A DNA stretch of 64,000 bases from Calliopsis andreniformis (GCF_051401765.1 NW_027480480.1:124001-188000), one strand, 5' to 3'. Shown: positions 26,368-40,188, counted from the first letter of the stretch. Numbers and translations: made by a program. Notes: a model not told the origin generated them from the letters alone.

Positions 26368-27292
26368 ATTGAGGATTCAGAATTGAGGTTTGAGGACTGA
26401 GGATTGAGGATTGAGGGTTGATGCTTCAGGGTTGAGGATTGAGGGTTGAAGATTGAGGATTGAGGATTGAGGATGAGGGCTGAGGGTTGAGGATTGAGAT
26501 TTGAGGACTTAGGACTGAGGATTGAGGATTGAGAATTGAGGATTGAGGATTGAGGATTGGAGAATGAGGATTGGGTATTGAGGATTGAAGAATGAGGATT
26601 GAGGAATGAGGATTGAGGATTGAGGATTGAAGATTGAGTATTGAGGATAGAAGCCTGACGATTGAGGATTGAGGATTGAGGGTTGAGGATTGAGGACGGA
26701 GGATTGAGGATTGAGTATTGAGGATTGAAGATTGAGGTTTGAGGTTTGAGGACTGAGGATTGAGGATTGAGTATTGAGGATTGAGGATTGAGGATTGAGG
26801 ATTGAGGATTGAGGATTGAAGATTGAGGATTGGGTATTGCGGATTGAACATTGAGGATTGAGGATTGAGGATTGAGGATTGAGGATTGAGGATTGAGGAC
26901 TGAAGATTGAATATTGATACTTGAAGAATGAGGATTGAGGATTGATTGTTGTGGATTGAGGACGAGGACTGAGGGTTGAGTATTGATGTTTGAGGCCTGA
27001 GGATTGGGGATTGAGGATTGAGGATTGAGGATTGAAGATTGAGGATTGTGTGTTGAGGATTGTAGAATGAGGATTGAGGATTGAGGATTGAGAATTGAGG
27101 ATTGAGGATTGAGGATTGAGAATTGAGGATTGAGGATTGAGGATTGAAGATTGAGGATTGGGTACTGAGGATTGAAGAATAAGGGTTGAGGATTGAGGAT
27201 TGAGGATTGAGAGATGAGGATTGAAGATTGAGTATTGAGGATCGAAGGTTGAGAGTTGAGGATTGAGGATTGAACATTGAGGAATGAGTGCT

Positions 27293-27436
27293 GAGGGTTG
27301 AGTGGTGAAAATTGATGTTTGTGGATACAGGTTGGAGGATTGCAGATTGAGTATTGAGTATTGAAAGCTGTGAATTGAGGATATTCTACTGAGGATTGAG
27401 GAATGTCAACTGATTGTTGAGGACTGAGGGCTGAAG
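27293..27436 (+). repeat. Island C5 (5,117-bp unit 1)
   Basis: Core at 27380. Reads AAAATTGATGTTTGTGG and GTCAACTGATTG. Confidence 0.85.
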
Positions 27437-29894
27437 ATTGAGGATTCAGGATTGAGGATTCAGAATTGAGGTTTGAGGACTGAGGATTGAGGACTGAAGA
27501 TTGAGGATTGAGGATTGAGGATTGAAGACTGAGGGTTGGGTATTGAGGATTGAACATTGAGGATTGAGGATTGAGGATTGAGGATTGAGGATTGAAGAAT
27601 GAGGATTGAGGATTGAGGACTGAGGATTGAGGGTTGCAGATTGAGTATTGAGGATTGAAGTTTGAGGGTTGAGGTCTGAGAATTGAGGATTGAGGATTGA
27701 AGATTGAGGATTGGGTGTTGAGGATTGAAGAATGAGGATTGAGGATTGAGGATTGAAGATTGAGGATTGAGGATTGAGGATGAGGGCTGAGAGTTGAGGA
27801 TTGAGGTTTGAGGTCTGAGGATTGAGGGTTGAGGATTCAGAGTTGAGGATTGAGGGTTGAAGATTGAAGATTGAGGATTGGGTATTGAGGACTGAAGAAT
27901 GAGGATTGACGAATGACGATTGAGGATCGAGGATTGAAGATCGAGTATTGAGGATTGAAGCCTGACGATTGAGGATTGAGGATTGAGGGTTGAGGATTGA
28001 GGACGGAGGATTGAAGATTGAGTATTGAGGATTGAAGATTGAGGTTTGAGGTTTGAGGACTGAGGATTGAGGATTGAGTATTGAGGATTGAGGATTGAGG
28101 ATTGAGGATTGAGGATTGAGGATTGAAGATTGAGGATTGGGTATTGCGGATTGAACATTGAGGATTGAGGATTGAGGATTGAGGATTGAGGATTGAGGAT
28201 TGAGGACTGAAGATTGAAGACTGAGTATTGATGCTTGAAGATTGAGGATTGAGGACTGAGTATTGAGGATTGAGAATTGAGGAGTGATTATTGAAGATTG
28301 AGTATTGAGGATTGAAGATTGAGGATTGACGATTGAGTATTGAGGATTGAGGATGAGGGCTGAGGGTTGAGGGTTGAGGTTAGAGGACTGAGGACAGAGC
28401 ATTGAGGATTGAGAATTGAGGATTGAGGATTGAGGATTGAAGATTGAGGATTGGGTATTGAGGATTGAAGAATGATGATTGAGGATTGAGGATTGAGGAT
28501 TGAGGAATGAAGATTGAGGATTGATGATTGAGGATTGAGGATTGAATATTGAGTATTGATGTTTCAAGATTGAGGATTGAGGATTGAGTATTGGGGATTG
28601 AGAATTGAGGATTGATTATTGAAGATTGAGTATTGAGGATTGAAGATTGAGGATTGAGGATTGAGTATTGAGGATTGATGATTGAGGATTGAGGATTGAA
28701 TATTGAGTATTGATGATTGAAGATTGAGGATTGAGGATTGAGTATTGGGGATTGAGAATTGAGGATTGATTATTGAAGATTGAGTATTGAGGATTGAAGA
28801 TTGAGGATTGAGGATTGAGTATTGAGGATTGAGGATTGAAGATTGAGGATTGGGTATTGCGGATTGAACATTGAGGATTGAAGACTGAGGATTGTGTATT
28901 GAGGGTTGAAGAATGAGGATTGAGGATTGAGGATTGAGGATTGAGGTTTGAAGACTGAGTATTGATGATTGAAGGTTGAGAAATTGAGGATTGAGTATTG
29001 AGGATTGAGAATTGAGGATTGAACATTGAGGATTGAGTGTTGAGGATTGAGGATTGGGGATTGGGTATTGCGGATTGAACATTGAGGATTGGGGATTGAG
29101 GATCGACGATTGAGTATTGAGCATTGAAGATTGAGGATTGAGGATTGCAGATTGAGTATTGAGGATTGAAGACTGAGTATTGATGATTGAAGATTGAGGA
29201 TTGAGGACTGAGTATTGAGGATTGAGAATTGAGGATTGATTATTGAAGATTGAGTATTGAGGATTGAAGATTGAGGATTGACGATTGAGTATTGAGGATT
29301 GAGGATGAGGGCTGAGGGTTGAGGGTTGAGGTTAGAGGACTGAGGACAGAGGATTGAGGATTGAGAATTGAGGATTGAGGATTGAGGATTGAAGATTGAG
29401 GATTGGGTATTGAGGATTGAAGAATGATGATTGAGGATTGAGGATTGAGGATTGAGGAATGAAGATTGAGGATTGATGATTGAGGATTGAGGATTGAATA
29501 TTGAGGATTGAACATTGAGGATTGAGTGTTGAGGATTGAGGATTGGGGATTGGGTATTGCGGATTGAACATTGAGGATTGGGGATTGAGGATCGACGATT
29601 GAGTATTGAGCATTGAAGATTGAGGATTGAGGATTGCAGATTGAGTATTGAGGATTGAAGATTGAGGTTTGAGGATTGAGGATTGAGGATTGAGCATTGA
29701 GGGTTGCGGATTGAGGATGGAGGATTGAAGATTGAGTATTGACGATTGAAGATTGAGGATTGAGGATTGAGGATTGAGGATTCAGGATTGAGGATTGAGG
29801 ATTGAAGATTGAGTATTGAGTATTGACGATTGAGGATTGAGGATTGAGTATTGAGGATTGAGGGTTGAAGGTTGAGGACTGCGGACTGAGTGTT

Positions 29895-30038
29895 GAGGGT
29901 TGAGTGATGAGAATTGATGTTTGTGAATAGAGATATGAAGATTGCAGATTGAGCATTGGGTATTAAAAGCTATGAATTGATGATATTCTATTAAGGATTC
30001 AGGATTGACATCTGATTGTTGAGGTCTGAGGTCTGAAG
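29895..30038 (+). repeat. Island B9 (5,117-bp unit 2)
   Basis: Core at 29982, identical counterpart of B7. Confidence 0.85.
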
Positions 30039-31340
30039 ATTGAGGATTCAGAATTGAGGTTTGAGGACTGAGGATTGAGGATTGAGGGTTGATGCTTCAG
30101 GGTTGAGGATTGAGGGTTGAAGATTGAGGATTGAGGATTGAGGATGAGGGCTGAGGGTTGAGGATTGAGATTTGAGGACTTAGGACTGAGGATTGAGGAT
30201 TGAGAATTGAGGATTGAGGATTGAGTATTGAAGATTGAGGATTGGGTATTGAGGATTGAAGAATGAGGATTGAGGAATGAGGATTGAGGATTGAGGATTG
30301 AAGATTGAGTATTGAGGATTGAAGCCTGAAGATTGAGGATTGAGGATTGAGGGTTGAGGATTGAGGACGGAGGATTGAAGATTGAGTATTGAGGATTGAA
30401 GATTGAGGTTTGAGGTGTGAGGACTGAGGATTGAGGATTGAGTATTAAGGATTGAGGATTGAGGATTGAGGATTGAGGATTGAGGATTGAAGATTGAGGA
30501 TTGGGTATTGCGGATTGAACATTGAGGATTGAGGATTGAGGATTGAGGATTGAGGATTGAAGACTGAGTATTGATGATTGAAGATTGAGGATTGAGGATA
30601 GAGTATTGAGGATTGAGAATTGAGGATTGATTATTGAAGATTGAGTATTGAGGATTGAAGATTGAGGATTGAGGATTGAGGATTGAGTGTTGAGGATTGA
30701 AGATTGAGTATTGAGGATTGAAGATTGAGGGTTGTGGTCTGAGAATTGAGGATTGAGGATTGAAGATTGAGGATTGGGTGTTGAGGATTGAAGAATGAGG
30801 ATTGAGGATTGAGGATTGTGGATTGAGGATTGAAGATTGAGGATTGGGTATTGCGGATTGAACATTGAAGATTGAGGATTGAGGATTGAGGATCGAGGAT
30901 TGAGGACTGAAGATTGAATATCGATGATTGAAGATTGAGGATTGAGGATTGATGGTTGTGGACTGAGGACGAGGACTGAGGGTTGAGTATTGATATTTGA
31001 GGTCTGAGGATTGAGGATTTAGGATTGAGAATTGAGGATTGAGGATTGAGGATTCAAGACTGAGGATTGAGGATTGAGGATGAGGGCTGAGAGTTGAGGG
31101 TTGAGGTTTGAGGTCTGAGGATTGAGGGTTGAGGGTTGAGAGTTGAGGATTGAGGGTTGCGGATTGAGGATTGAGGATTGAAGATTGAGTATTGACGATT
31201 GAAGATTGAGGATTGGGGATTGAGGATTGAGGATTGAGGATTGAGGATTGAAGATTGAGTATTGAGTATTGACGATTGAGGATTGAGGATTCAGTATTGA
31301 GGATTGAGGGTTGAAGGTTGAGGATTGCGGACTGAGTGTT

Positions 31341-31484
31341 GAGGGTTGAGTGATGAGAATTGATGTTTGTGAATAGAGATTTGAAGATTGCAGATTGAGT
31401 ATTGGGTATTGAAAACAGTGAATTGATGATATTCTATTAAGGATTCAGGATTGACATCTGATTGTTGAGGTCTGAGGTCTGAAG
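31341..31484 (+). repeat. Island B10 (5,117-bp unit 2)
   Basis: Core at 31428, identical counterpart of B8 including GAAAACAGTG. Confidence 0.85.
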
Positions 31485-32409
31485 ATTGAGGATTCAGAAT
31501 TGAGGTTTGAGGACTGAGGATTGAGGATTGAGGGTTGATGCTTCAGGGTTGAGGATTGAGGGTTGAAGATTGAGGATTGAGGATTGAGGATGAGGGCTGA
31601 GGGTTGAGGATTGAGATTTGAGGACTTAGGACTGAGGATTGAGGATTGAGAATTGAGGATTGAGGATTGAGGATTGGAGAATGAGGATTGGGTATTGAGG
31701 ATTGAAGAATGAGGATTGAGGAATGAGGATTGAGGATTGAGGATTGAAGATTGAGTATTGAGGATAGAAGCCTGACGATTGAGGATTGAGGATTGAGGGT
31801 TGAGGATTGAGGACGGAGGATTGAGGATTGAGTATTGAGGATTGAAGATTGAGGTTTGAGGTTTGAGGACTGAGGATTGAGGATTGAGTATTGAGGATTG
31901 AGGATTGAGGATTGAGGATTGAGGATTGAGGATTGAAGATTGAGGATTGGGTATTGCGGATTGAACATTGAGGATTGAGGATTGAGGATTGAGGATTGAG
32001 GATTGAGGATTGAGGACTGAAGATTGAATATTGATACTTGAAGAATGAGGATTGAGGATTGATTGTTGTGGATTGAGGACGAGGACTGAGGGTTGAGTAT
32101 TGATGTTTGAGGCCTGAGGATTGGGGATTGAGGATTGAGGATTGAGGATTGAAGATTGAGGATTGTGTGTTGAGGATTGTAGAATGAGGATTGAGGATTG
32201 AGGATTGAGAATTGAGGATTGAGGATTGAGGATTGAGAATTGAGGATTGAGGATTGAGGATTGAAGATTGAGGATTGGGTACTGAGGATTGAAGAATAAG
32301 GGTTGAGGATTGAGGATTGAGGATTGAGAGATGAGGATTGAAGATTGAGTATTGAGGATCGAAGGTTGAGAGTTGAGGATTGAGGATTGAACATTGAGGA
32401 ATGAGTGCT

Positions 32410-32553
32410 GAGGGTTGAGTGGTGAAAATTGATGTTTGTGGATACAGGTTGGAGGATTGCAGATTGAGTATTGAGTATTGAAAGCTGTGAATTGAGGATA
32501 TTCTACTGAGGATTGAGGAATGTCAACTGATTGTTGAGGACTGAGGGCTGAAG
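32410..32553 (+). repeat. Island C6 (5,117-bp unit 2)
   Basis: Core at 32497, counterpart of C5. It sits immediately left of the 866/893-bp tandem series. Confidence 0.85.
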
Positions 32554-32560
32554 ATTGAGG

Positions 32561-35540
32561 ATTCAGGATTGAGGATTCAGAATTGAGGTTTGAGGACTGA
32601 GGATTGAGGACTGAAGATTGAGGATTGAGGATTGAGGATTGAAGACTGAGGGTTGGGTATTGAGGATTGAACATTGAGGATTGAGGATTGAGGATTGAGG
32701 ATTGAGGATTGAAGAATGAGGATTGAGGATTGAGGACTGAGGATTGAGGGTTGCAGATTGAGTATTGAGGATTGAAGTTTGAGGGTTGAGGTCTGAGAAT
32801 TGAGGATTGAGGATTGAAGATTGAGGATTGGGTGTTGAGGATTGAAGAATGAGGATTGAGGATTGAGGATTGAAGATTGAGGATTGAGGATTGAGGATGA
32901 GGGCTGAGAGTTGAGGATTGAGGTTTGAGGTCTGAGGATTGAGGGTTGAGGATTCAGAGTTGAGGATTGAGGGTTGAAGATTGAAGATTGAGGATTGGGT
33001 ATTGAGGACTGAAGAATGAGGATTGACGAATGACGATTGAGGATCGAGGATTGAAGATCGAGTATTGAGGATTGAAGCCTGACGATTGAGGATTGAGGAT
33101 TGAGGGTTGAGGATTGAGGACGGAGGATTGAAGATTGAGTATTGAGGATTGAAGATTGAGGTTTGAGGTTTGAGGACTGAGGATTGAGGATTGAGTATTG
33201 AGGATTGAGGATTGAGGATTGAGGATTGAGGATTGAGGATTGAAGATTGAGGATTGGGTATTGCGGATTGAACATTGAGGATTGAGGATTGAGGATTGAG
33301 GATTGAGGATTGAGGATTGAGGACTGAAGATTGAATATTGATACTTGAAGAATGAGGATTGAGGATTGATTGTTGTGGATTGAGGACGAGGACTGAGGGT
33401 TGAGTATTGATGTTTGAGGCCTGAGGATTCAGGATTGAGGATTCAGAATTGAGGTTTGAGGACTGAGGATTGAGGACTGAAGATTGAGGATTGAGGATTG
33501 AGGATTGAAGACTGAGGGTTGGGTATTGAGGATTGAACATTGAGGATTGAGTGTTGAGGATTGAGGATTGAGGATTGAGGATTGAGGATTGAGGATTGAG
33601 GATTGAAGAATGAGGATTGAGGATTGAGGACTGAGGATTGAGGGTTGCAGATTGAGTATTGAGGATTGAAGTTTGAGGGTTGAGGTCTGAGAATTGAGGA
33701 TTGAGGATTGAAGATTGAGGATTGGGTGTTGAGGATTGAAGAATGAGGATTGAGGATGAGGGCTGAGAGTTGAGGATTGAGGATTGAGGATGAGGGCTGA
33801 GAGTTGAGGATTGAGGTTTGAGGTCTGAGGATTGAGGGTTGAGGATTGAGAGTTGAGGATTGAGGGTTGAAGATTGAAGATTGAGGATTGGGTATTGAGG
33901 ACTGAAGAATGAGGATTGACGAATGACGATTGAGGATCGAGGATTGAAGATCGAGTATTGAGGATTGAAGCCTGACGATTGAGGATTGAGGATTGAGGGT
34001 TGAGGATTGAGGACGGAGGATTGAAGATTGAGTATTGAGGATTGAAGATTGAGGTTTGAGGTTTGAGGACTGAGGATTGAGGATTGAGTATTGAGGATTG
34101 AGGATTGAGGATTGAGGATTGAGGATTGAGGATTGAAGATTGAGGATTGGGTATTGCGGATTGAACATTGAGGATTGAGGATTGAGGATTGAGGATTGAG
34201 GATTGAGGATTGAGGACTGAAGATTGAATATTGATACTTGAAGAATGAGGATTGAGGATTGATTGTTGTGGATTGAGGACGAGGACTGAGGGTTGAGTAT
34301 TGATGTTTGAGGCCTGAGGATTCAGGATTGAGGATACAGAATTGAGGTTTGAGGACTGAGGATTGAGGACTGAAGATTGAGGATTGAGGATTGAGGATTG
34401 AAGACTGAGGGTTGGGTATTGAGGATTGAACATTGAGGATTGAGTGTTGAGGATTGAGGATTGAGGATTGAGGATTGAGGATTGAGGATTGAGGATTGAA
34501 GAATGAGGATTGAGGATTGAGGACTGAGGATTGAGGGTTGCAGATTGAGTATTGAGGATTGAAGTTTGAGGGTTGAGGTCTGAGAATTGAGGATTGAGGA
34601 TTGAAGATTGAGGATTGGGTGTTGAGGATTGAAGAATGAGGATTGAGGATGAGGGCTGAGAGTTGAGGATTGAGGATTGAGGATGAGGGCTGAGAGTTGA
34701 GGATTGAGGTTTGAGGTCTGAGGATTGAGGGTTGAGGATTGAGAGTTGAGGATTGAGGGTTGAAGATTGAAGATTGAGGATTGGGTATTGAGGACTGAAG
34801 AATGAGGATTGACGAATGACGATTGAGGATCGAGGATTGAAGATCGAGTATTGAGGATTGAAGCCTGACGATTGAGGATTGAGGATTGAGGGTTGAGGAT
34901 TGAGGACGGAGGATTGAAGATTGAGTATTGAGGATTGAAGATTGAGGTTTGAGGTTTGAGGACTGAGGATTGAGGATTGAGTATTGAGGATTGAGGATTG
35001 AGGATTGAGGATTGAGGATTGAGGATTGAAGATTGAGGATTGGGTATTGCGGATTGAACATTGAGGATTGAGGATTGAGGATTGAGGATTGAGGATTGAG
35101 GATTGAGGACTGAAGATTGAATATTGATACTTGAAGAATGAGGATTGAGGATTGATTGTTGTGGATTGAGGACGAGGACTGAGGGTTGAGTATTGATGTT
35201 TGAGGCCTGAGGATTCAGGATTGAGGATTCAGAATTGAGGTTTGAGGACTGAGGATTGAGGACTGAAGATTGAGGATTGAGGATTGAGGATTGAAGACTG
35301 AGGGTTGGGTATTGAGGATTGAACATTGAGGATTGAGTGTTGAGGATTGAGGATTGAGGATTGAGGATTGAGGATTGAGGATTGAGGATTGAAGAATGAG
35401 GATTGAGGATTGAGGACTGAGGATTGAGGGTTGCAGATTGAGTATTGAGGATTGAAGTTTGAGGGTTGAGGTCTGAGAATTGAGGATTGAGGATTGAAGA
35501 TTGAGGATTGGGTGTTGAGGATTGAAGAATGAGGATTGAG
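32561..35540 (+). repeat. 866/893-bp tandem series (3 full units and a partial)
   Basis: The landmark ATTCAGGATTGAGGAT lies at 32561, 33427, 34320 and 35213, giving steps of 866, 893 and 893 bp. Unit edges read GAGGCCTGAGGATTCAGG in the 893-bp units. The first unit instead follows the C island at 32497. The units carry GTTGCAGATT, GAGGTCTGAGAATTGAGG and AATATTGATACTTG markers. The 33.4-34.3 kb and 34.3-35.2 kb units are nearly identical; one difference is GGATTCAG near 33,440 against GGATACAG near 34,335. Confidence 0.9.
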
Positions 35541-36791
35541 GATTGAGGATTGAAGATTGAGGATTGAGGATTGAGGGTTGAGGATTGAGAGTTGAGGATT
35601 GAGGGTTGAAGATTGAAGATTGAGGATTGGGTACTGATGATTGAAGAATGAGGATTGACGAATGACGATTGAGGATTGAGGACTGAGGTTTGAGGATGGA
35701 GGATTGAGGATTGAGGGTTGATGCTTCAGGATTGAGGATTGAGGGTTGAAGATTGAGGATTGAGTATTGAGGATGAGGGCTGAGGGTTGAGGATTGAGAT
35801 TTGAGGACTTAGGACTGAGGACTGAGGATTGGGAATTGAGGATTGAGGATTGAGGATTGAAGAATGAGGATTGGGTATTGAGGATTGAAGAATGAGGATT
35901 GAGGAATGAGGATTGAAGATTGAGGATTGAAGATTGAGTATTGAGGATTGAAGCCTGACGATTGAGGATTGATGTTTGAAGGTTGAGGGTTGAGGACGGA
36001 GGATTGAAGATTGAGCATTGAGGATTGAAGATTGAGGTTTGATGTTTGAGGACTGAGGATTGAGGATTGAGTATTGAGGATTGAGGATTGAGGATTGAGG
36101 ATTGAGGATTGAGGATTGATGATTGAGGATTGGGTATTGCGGATTGAACATTGAGGATTGAGGATTGAGGATTGAGGATTGAGGATTGAGGACTGAAGAT
36201 TGAATATTGATGATTGAAGAATGAGGATTGAGGGTTGATTGTTGTGGATTGAGGACGAGGACTGAGGGTTGAGTATTGATGTTTGAGATCTGAGGATTGA
36301 GGATTGAGGATTGAGGATTGAGGATTGAAGATTGCGGATTGTGTATTGAGGATTGAAGAATGAGGATTGAGGATTGAGGATTGAGGATTGAGGATTGAAG
36401 ACTGAGTATTGATGATTGAAGGTTGAGGATTGAGGACTGAGTATTGAGGATTGAGAATTGAGGATTGATTATTGAAGATTGAGTATTGAGGATTGAAGAT
36501 TGAGGATTGACGATTGAGTATTGAGGATTGAGGATGAGGGCTGAGGGTTGAGGGTTGAGGTTAGAGGACTGAGGACAGAGGATTGAGGATTGAGAATTGA
36601 GGATTGAGGATTGAGGATTGAAGATTGAGGATTGGGTATTGAGGATTGAAAAATGATGATTGAGGATTGAGGATTGAGGATTGAGGATTGAGGATTGAGG
36701 ATTGAGGATTGAGAATGGAGGATTGAAGATTGAGTATTGAGAATTGACGATTGAGGATTGAGGATTGAGGATTGAGGATTGAGGGTTGAGT

Positions 36792-36850
36792 GTTGAGGTT
36801 TGAGTATTGAATACTGAGAATTCAGGATATTCTATTGAGTATTGAGAACT
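36792..36850 (+). repeat. Island A9 (AC allele)
   Basis: The first arm reads ATACTGA, so the stem has one mismatch. GAATTC at 36818. Followed by GAGAACTGAGGGTTGATGG, the flank shared by all AC copies. It is the first A island for 16.6 kb. Confidence 0.85.
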
Positions 36851-37750
36851 GAGGGTTGATGGTTGAGTATTGAGGATTGAGTATTGAGGATTGAGGATTG
36901 AGTATTGAGGATTGAGGATTGAGGATTGAAGATTGAATATTGATGATTGAAGATTGAGGATCGAGGATTGAGTGTTGTGGATTGAGGACGAGGACTGAGG
37001 TTGAGTATTGATGTTTGAGGTCTTAGGATTGAGGATTGAGGATTGAGAATTGAGGATTGAGGATTGACGATTGAAGATTGTGGATTGGGTGTTGAGGATT
37101 GAAGAATGAGGATTGAGGATTGAGGATTGAGGATTGAGGATTGAAGATTGAGTATTGAGGATTGAAGATTGAGGATTGAGGTCTGCGAATTGAGAATTGA
37201 GGATTGAAGATTGAGGATTGGGTGTTGAGGATTGAAGAATGAGGATTGAGGATTGAGGATTGAAGATTGAGTATTGAGGATTGAAGATTGAGGATTGAGG
37301 TCTGCGAATTGAGAATTGAGGATTGAAGATTGAGGATTGGGTGTTGAGGATTGAAGAATGAGGATTGAGGATTGAGGATTGTGGATTGAGGATTGAAGAT
37401 TGAGGATTGGGTATTGAGGATTGAACATTGAGGATTGAGGGTTGAGGATTGAGGATTGAGGATTGACGATTGAGGATTGAGGAATGAGGATGAGGGCTGA
37501 GGGTTGCGGATTGAGGTTTGAGGTCTGAGGACTGAGGATTGAGGATTGAGAATTGAGGACTGAGGATTGAAGATTGAAGACTGAGGATTGGGTATTCAGG
37601 ATTGAAGCCTGACGATTGACAATGGAGGATTGAGGATTGAGGATTGAGGATTGAGGATTGAGGATTGAGAATGGAGGATTGACGATTGAGGATTGAGGAT
37701 TGAGTATTGAGGATTGAGGGTTGAAGGTTGAGGATTGCGGACTGAGTGTT

Positions 37751-37894
37751 GAGGGTTGAGTGACGAGAATTGATGTTTGTGAATAGAGATTTGAAGATTG
37801 CAGATTGAGTATTGGGTATTGGAAACTGTGAATTGATGATATTCTATTAAGGATTCAGGATTGACATCTGATTGTTGAGGTCTGAGGTCTGAAG
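37751..37894 (+). repeat. Island B11
   Basis: Core at 37838. It combines GGAAACTG (later subgroup) with GATTGTTGAGG (earlier subgroup), as expected of a recombinant. Private GAGTGACGAG. Confidence 0.85.
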
Positions 37895-38671
37895 ATTGAG
37901 GATTCAGAATTGAGGTTTGAGGACTGAGGATTGAGGATTGAGGGTTGATGCTTCAGGATTGAGGATTGAGGGTTGAAGATTGAGGATTGAGTATTGAGGA
38001 TGAGGGCTGAGGGTTGAGGATTGAGATTTGAGGACTTAGGACTGAGGACTGAGGATTGGGAATTGAGGATTGAGGATTGAGGATTGAAGAATGAGGATTG
38101 GGTATTGAGGATTGAAGAATGAGGATTGAGGAATGAGGATTGAAGATTGAGGATTGAGGACGAGGACTGAGGCTTGAATATTGATGCCTGAGGTCAGAGG
38201 ATTGAGGATTGAGGATTGCGAACTGAGGATTGAAGTTTGAGGATTGAGCATTGAGGATTGGGTATTGAGGATTGAAGATTGAGGATTGAGTATTGAGGAT
38301 TGTGGATTGAAGACTGAGTATTGAGGATTGAAGATTGAGGATTGAGGATTGAGGATTGAGGATTGAGGGTTGAAGATTGAATATAGATGATTGAAGATTG
38401 AGGATTGAGGATTGAGGTTTGTGGATTGAGGACGAGGACTGAGGGTTGAATATTGATGTTTGAGGTCTGAGGATTGAGGATTGAGGATTGAGGATTGAGA
38501 ATTGAGGATTGAGGATTGAGGATTGAAGATTGAGGATTGGGTACTGAGGATTGAAGAATAAGGGTTGAGGATTGAGGATTGAGGATTGAGAGTTGAGGAT
38601 TGAAGATTCAGTATTGAGGATCGAAGATTGAGAGTTGAGGATTGAGGATTGAACATTGAGGAATGAGTGCT

Positions 38672-38815
38672 GAGGGTTCAGTGGTGAAAATTGATGTTTG
38701 TGGATACAGGTTGGAGGATTGCAGATTGAGTATTGAGTATTGAAAGCTGTGAATTGAGGATATTCTACAGAGGATTGAGGAATGACAACTGATTGTTGCG
38801 GACTGAGTGCTGAAG
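38672..38815 (+). repeat. Island C7
   Basis: Core at 38759. Reads ATTCTACAGAGG, a private change in the core flank, and GACAACTGATTGTTGCGG. Confidence 0.85.
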
Positions 38816-39122
38816 ATTGAGGATTCAGGATTGAGAGTTCAGAATTGAGGTTTGAGGACTGAGGATTGTGGATTGAAGATTGAGGATTGAGGATTGAGGA
38901 TTGAAGACTGAGGGTAGGGTATTGAGGATTGAACATTGAGGATTGAGGTTTGAGGATTGAGGACTGAGGATAGACGATTGAGGATTGAGGAATGAGGATG
39001 CGGGCTGAGGGTTGCGGATTGACGTTTGAGGTCTGAGGATTGAGGATGGAGGATTGAAGATTGAGTATTGAGGATTGAAGATTGAGGATTGTGGATTGAG
39101 GATTGAGGATTCAGGGTTGCGT

Positions 39123-39181
39123 GTTGAGGTTTGAGTATTGAATCCTGAGAATTCAGGATATTCTATTGAGTATTGAGAATT
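39123..39181 (+). repeat. Island A10 (CC allele)
   Basis: GAATTC at 39149 with a perfect stem. The B core lies 519 bp downstream at 39668. Confidence 0.85.
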
Positions 39182-39580
39182 GAGGATTGAAGATTGAGTA
39201 TTGACGATTGAAGATTGTGGATTGAGGATTGAGGATTGGGGATTGAGGATTGAGGATTGAAGATTGAGGATTGGGGACTGAGGATCGACGACTGAGGATT
39301 GAGGATTGAGGATTGAGGATTGAGGATTGCAGATTGAGTATTGAGGATTGAAGATTGAGGTTTGAGGATTGAGGATTGAGGATTGAGCATTGAGGGTTGC
39401 GGATTGAGGATTGAGGATTGAAGATTGAGTATTGACGATTGAAGATTGAGGATTGAGGATTGAGGATTGAGGATTGAGGATTGAGGATTGAAGATTGAGT
39501 ATTGAGTATTGACGATTGAGGATTGAGGATTGAGTATTGAGGATTGAGGGTTGAAGGTTGAGGATTGCGGACTGAGTGTT

Positions 39581-39724
39581 GAGGGTTGAGTGATGAGTAT
39601 TGATGTTTGTGAATAGAGATTTGAAGATTGCAGATTGAGTATTGGGTATTGGAAACTGTGAATTGATGATATTCTATTAAGGATTCAGGATTGACATCTG
39701 ATTGACGAGGTCTGAGGTCTGAAG
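39581..39724 (+). repeat. Island B12
   Basis: Core at 39668. Private words GATGAGTATTGATG and GATTGACGAGG, shared only with B15. Confidence 0.85.
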
Positions 39725-40129
39725 ATTGAGGATTCAGAATTGAGGTTTGAGGACTGAGGATTGAGGATTGAGGGTTGACGCTTCAGGATTGAGGATTGAG
39801 GGTTGAAGATTGAGGATTGAGGATTGAGGATGAGGGCTGCGGGTTGAGGATTGAGATTTGAGGGCTTAGGACTGAGGATTGAGGATTGAGAATTGAGGAT
39901 TGAGGATTGAGGATTGAAGATTGAGGATTGGGTATTGAGGATTGTAGAATGTGGATTGAGGAATGAGGATTCAGGATTGAGGATTGAAGATTGAGTATTG
40001 AGGATTGAAGCCTGACGATTGAGGATTGAGGATTGAGGGCTGAGGATTGAGGACGGAGGATTGAAGATTGAGTATTGAGGATTGAAGATTGAGGATTGAG
40101 GATTGAGGATTGAGGATTGAGGGTTGAGT

Positions 40130-40188
40130 GTTGAGGTTTGAGTATTGAATACTGAGAATTCAGGATATTCTATTGAGTATTGAGAACT
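40130..40188 (+). repeat. Island A11 (AC allele)
   Basis: GAATTC at 40156, first arm ATACTGA. Repeated at +23,553 bp as A16. Confidence 0.85.

Larger units (their letters stand above)
23095..28211 (+). repeat. 5,117-bp higher-order unit, copy 1
   Basis: All landmarks recur at +5,117 bp: the segment starting AGACTGAGTATTGATGCTTG (23101 and 28218), island B (24865 and 29982; 26311 and 31428) and island C (27380 and 32497). The unit holds two B islands and one C island and no A or D. I saw no base difference between the copies, and long - strand open frames through most of the unit translate identically in both. It is either a very recent duplication or an assembly artefact. Confidence 0.92.
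28212..33328 (+). repeat. 5,117-bp higher-order unit, copy 2
   Basis: Second tandem copy. The left junction is at about 28,212, where GGACTGAAGATTGAA is followed by GACTGAG. The right end is at about 33,330, where the same GGACTGAAGATTGAA is followed by TATTGATAC. The shared junction word suggests the exchange took place within a local match of about 15 bp. Confidence 0.92.

Noticed and set aside
32563..35061. 832-codon open frame on the - strand, and about 90 other long - strand frames with SSILNPQ repeats
   Set aside because: They follow from the heptad having no stop on that strand. Overlapping frames give the same peptide, starts are chance CAT-containing variants, there is no non-repeat domain, and the ends fall at random stop-making variants. 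I list no CDS.
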